This document shows positions 61,730 through 64,000 of a DNA stretch of 64,000 bases, in pieces (position 1 is the first letter of the stretch; each line of letters opens with the position of its first letter). The DNA lies in contig NZ_JAJOZE010000001.1 of NCBI RefSeq assembly GCF_021166585.1, forward strand, positions 452,062 through 516,061, read 5' to 3'. The position numbers and the translations under genes are program-made. The DNA comes from Metabacillus kandeliae. Its GTDB lineage: Bacteria > Bacillota > Bacilli > Bacillales > Bacillaceae. The notes below the pieces were generated by a model that was not told where the DNA came from, ran no database searches, and worked only from the letters and a program-made list of their open reading frames with translations.

Positions 61730-62446
61730 TTACACATACAGGCGAGGGGAAGAGGTTCCGCGTGTCTTTTTAGGAGATGCTTCTTTCACGGCTTCAGCCT
61801 GTTCTTCTCCTGCATCTCCTTCAATAGAAGCTGCTTTTGCTGCAGACTGTCTTTTAGGACGCTGCTGAAGGGGTTTGCTTTGTTCTTGTTGAACAGGTTC
61901 CGCTTCTGCTTTTGTTTCTTCATTTCCGCTTTCGTCATCACTGCCGCCGCTCTTCAGCTGGGTGTAGATCCGGTACATAGCCGGAAGGTTACGGACAAGC
62001 GGTCCATATTGCTGGATCATCGGGGTAACCTGCTGGGCCATTCCAAGGGCTTTCTGCACGTTGCCAAGCATGCCTGAAATGTTGGAGGGATTAGCAAGAC
62101 TCTGAAGGCCCTGTGCAGCGCCGCCGATGCCTGAACCGCCCTGTGCTGCACCTCCAAGACCAGCGAGTCCCCTGGCTGCGCCGCCAGCTGCCTGGCCGCC
62201 GGCTCCCTGTCCGAAAGGCAGAATTTTTGACAGCAGTCCTCTAATTCCTCCGCCGCCTGCTCTTCCGGCCGCCTGCTGCATTCCGAAGTTTTGTCCGCCA
62301 AGCATTCCTCCAAAAGGGGATCTTGCTCCCTGATTCATAAATCCATTTAACGGCTGGCCCCCGTTCATAGGCATTCTTCCTGGGACACGCATCATTCCTC
62401 TCGGCTGCATCGGTCCCATCGGAGGCATGGGTCTTTGTGGAAACAT
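61730..62446 (-). CDS. yqfQ: YqfQ/VrrA-like low-complexity protein
   Basis: A 238-residue protein with a Pro/Met/Gly-rich N-terminus, a Gly/Ala-rich middle (about residues 55-120), a more regular block PSNISGMLGNVQKALGMAQQVTPMIQQYGPLVRNLPAMYRIYTQLKS (shown whole only in part here, about 125-170) that defines the YqfQ family, and a charged Gln/Lys/Ser-rich tail. The B. anthracis homologue VrrA is the variable-repeat locus used for strain typing. ATG 62446 follows AAAGGAGC; the upstream 22 codons lack a site. Probably spore-related, but this is not shown. Confidence 0.75.
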   Translation of the reverse strand: MFPQRPMPPMGPMQPRGMMRVPGRMPMNGGQPLNGFMNQGARSPFGGMLGGQNFGMQQAAGRAGGGGIRGLLSKILPFGQGAGGQAAGGAARGLAGLGGAAQGGSGIGGAAQGLQSLANPSNISGMLGNVQKALGMAQQVTPMIQQYGPLVRNLPAMYRIYTQLKSGGSDDESGNEETKAEAEPVQQEQSKPLQQRPKRQSAAKAASIEGDAGEEQAEAVKEASPKKTRGTSSPRLYV

Positions 62447-62625
62447 GGGTTTGCTCCTTTCTATTGCACTTTCTGATTTAATGTATGCATCACAGGGATA
62501 AAATGTTTTCATGGCGGCTAAGCGGTAAAATCAGGGCTCCGATGGCGTTTTAGGAAGGAATCGTTTATAATGTTGAGATGGATTAGGAAGAGAGTATAAT
62601 CCTTAAAAAGGAGCTAATAAAACAA

Positions 62626-63939
62626 ATGAAAGAAACAAACTTTGAACGGTTCGGACTTAAACCCTTTATTATATCGGCTGTCAGCGAACTTGGATTTAAA
62701 CAACCTACACAAATCCAGGAGAGGCTGATTCCAGCGGTATTAAACCGCGAAAGCGTTATTGGCCAGTCTCAGACTGGAACGGGAAAGACGCACGCCTATC
62801 TTCTCCCGCTGTTAAACAGCCTTGACCCTGAGCTTGATGCTGTCCAAGTTGTTGTAACAGCGCCAACGAGGGAATTGGCAAACCAGATCTTTTTGGAAAC
62901 CCAAAAAATTCTGAAGCATTTTCCTTCTGAAGCCACAGCGAAATTATATATCGGAGGAACGGACAAGCAGCGGACGATTGATAAGCTGAAAAAGCAGCCT
63001 CAGGTTGTTATAGGGACGCCAGGAAGAATTCATGATTTGATTAAAGAAAAAGCACTGTTCGTTCACCAGGCAGCTGCCATGGTAGTAGACGAGGCTGATT
63101 TAATGCTTGATATGGGATTTTTAGAAGACGTGGATGCCATTGGGGCGCACATGCCGGAAGATTTGCAGCTGCTTGTCTTTTCAGCGACAATTCCTGAAAA
63201 ATTAAAGCCTTTTCTTAAAAAATATATGGAGAACCCTAAATATTCTCACGTACAGCCTTCACAGGCGGCAGCGGAGAAAATCCAGCATATGCTTGTACCT
63301 GTCCGCCATAGAAATAAAACGAATCTTGTCTTTGAGATGCTGAAGGCTTTTAATCCATATCTTGCCATCGTATTTACCAATACGAAAAAGAAAGCGGACG
63401 AAGTGGCAGACGGCCTTACCGCAAAAGGACTGAAAGTAGGAAGAATTCATGGGGATCTGACGCCGCGCGAACGAAAGCAGATGATGAAGCGTGTCAACAG
63501 CCTTGAATTTCAATATGTTGTGGCCACAGACCTTGCTGCAAGGGGCATTGATATTGATGGTGTCAGCCATGTGATCAACTATGAGCTTCCTTCAGATCTT
63601 GATTTTTATATCCACCGTGTCGGCAGAACGGCAAGAGCCGGCTATTCAGGAGTGGCAGCAACGATTTATGAACCTTCTGATGAGGATGCACTGGCAAGGC
63701 TTGAAAAGCTCGGAATCAGTTTTATCCATCAAGACGTAGGAGCAGGAGAATGGAAAAAATTAGATGACCGCAAGCGCCGTCTGAAAAGAAAAAGAGAAGC
63801 AGATGAGACAGACGCGGCAGCCCGCCGTCTTGTTCAGAAGCCTTCCAAAGTAAAACCTGGTTATAAAAAGAAAATGAATAGAGAAATGGAAGAGTTTAAA
63901 AAGAGACAAAGAAGAATTAACAGAAGAAACAGCAGGTAG
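62626..63939 (+). CDS. cshB: DEAD-box RNA helicase CshB
   Basis: A 437-residue RNA helicase. The Q motif is in FGLKPFIISAVSELGFKQPTQIQ, with Walker A SQTGTGKT, DEAD in VVDEADLML, SAT (FSATIPE) and the C-terminal HRVGRTARAG. A basic tail (last 60 residues) should bind RNA. The family acts in cold adaptation and RNA turnover. AAAAGGAG precedes the ATG; nfo follows after 11 nt. Confidence 0.95.
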   Translation: MKETNFERFGLKPFIISAVSELGFKQPTQIQERLIPAVLNRESVIGQSQTGTGKTHAYLLPLLNSLDPELDAVQVVVTAPTRELANQIFLETQKILKHFPSEATAKLYIGGTDKQRTIDKLKKQPQVVIGTPGRIHDLIKEKALFVHQAAAMVVDEADLMLDMGFLEDVDAIGAHMPEDLQLLVFSATIPEKLKPFLKKYMENPKYSHVQPSQAAAEKIQHMLVPVRHRNKTNLVFEMLKAFNPYLAIVFTNTKKKADEVADGLTAKGLKVGRIHGDLTPRERKQMMKRVNSLEFQYVVATDLAARGIDIDGVSHVINYELPSDLDFYIHRVGRTARAGYSGVAATIYEPSDEDALARLEKLGISFIHQDVGAGEWKKLDDRKRRLKRKREADETDAAARRLVQKPSKVKPGYKKKMNREMEEFKKRQRRINRRNSR

Positions 63940-63950
63940 GGGGGAAGAGC

Positions 63951-64000
63951 ATGTTGAAAATCGGATCTCACGTTTCGATGAGCGGCAAAAAAATGCTGCT
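63951..64000 (+). CDS. nfo: Endonuclease IV, N-terminal fragment (cut by window edge)
   Basis: AGGGGGGAAGAGC precedes ATG 63951, which opens MLKIGSHVSMSGKKML and runs off the window. GSHVSMSG is the first beta-strand of AP endonuclease IV (YqfS). It repairs abasic sites and is spore-associated in B. subtilis. Confidence 0.9.
   Translation, partial: MLKIGSHVSMSGKKML

Noticed and set aside
61643-62077. Plus-strand frame of 144 codons opposite yqfQ
   Set aside because: Its Cys/Phe/Arg-rich composition is the complement of the Gly/Gln/Lys-rich yqfQ sequence; no ribosome site.

Overview
The window is a stretch of chromosome from an endospore-forming, competence-gene-bearing member of the Bacillaceae (Bacillus or a close relative such as Cytobacillus, Metabacillus or Mesobacillus). 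The basis is gene content and order: from greA through sigK, comE, dnaK, glyQS and sigA to nfo it follows the Bacillus subtilis yrr-yrh-yqe-yqf region gene for gene. It also carries sporulation genes (sigK, gpr, spoIIP, sda, yqfC, yqfD), strong AGGAGG ribosome sites and frequent TTG/GTG starts. There is no rRNA, tRNA, CRISPR array, phage or IS element. Nearly all of it is vertically inherited core genome, so most interest lies in leaders, regulatory sites and a few altered genes.

Layout. (1) 1-5500: the end of greA, yrrS, yrzA, then a sulfur-recycling operon yrrT-mtnN-mccA-mccB-yrhC behind a CymR-like operator. (2) 5500-6200: an unusual leader with its own promoter, a 26-residue leader peptide, a chain of mutually exclusive RNA hairpins ending in a terminator, then a YrzI-family small protein, a tiny ORF and a Bacillaceae interspersed repeat. 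(3) 6200-8450: uninterrupted sigK (reverse), a GDSL lipoprotein, and sda diverging from yqeG across a DnaA-box cluster. (4) 8450-13540: yqeG-yqeH-aroE-yqeI-nadD-yqeK-rsfS-yqeM (ribosome assembly, shikimate and NAD synthesis). (5) 13570-18120: comER (reverse) and comEA-comEB-comEC. (6) 18240-23070: yqzM, holA, rpsT, gpr, spoIIP, yqxA. (7) 23190-34700: lepA, hemW, then hrcA-grpE-dnaK with a perfect CIRCE, and dnaJ-prmA-rsmE-mtaB.

(8) 34900-46920: deoC, rpsU-yqeY, a protease-less nfeD with floA, yqfB-like, yqfC-yqfD, phoH, pgpH-ybeY-dgkA-cdd-era, yqzL-recO. (9) 46930-50350: a glycine T-box riboswitch and glyQS. (10) 50430-56120: repeat copy, ccpN-yqfL (gluconeogenic control), then yaiI-dnaG-sigA. 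(11) 56200-64000: an unrecognised membrane protein, an acyl-CoA dehydrogenase with two cre-like sites at its promoter, cccA, trmK-nif3, ispH and yqfQ (reverse), cshB and the start of nfo.

Common themes are translation and ribosome biogenesis, stress and chaperone control, DNA replication (holA, dnaG, DnaA boxes, recO) and its coupling to sporulation (sda, sigK). Start codons were set from Shine-Dalgarno (SD) spacing plus recall of B. subtilis protein N-termini, so many CDS begin inside the longest open frame. All homology statements come from memory of families; no search was run.
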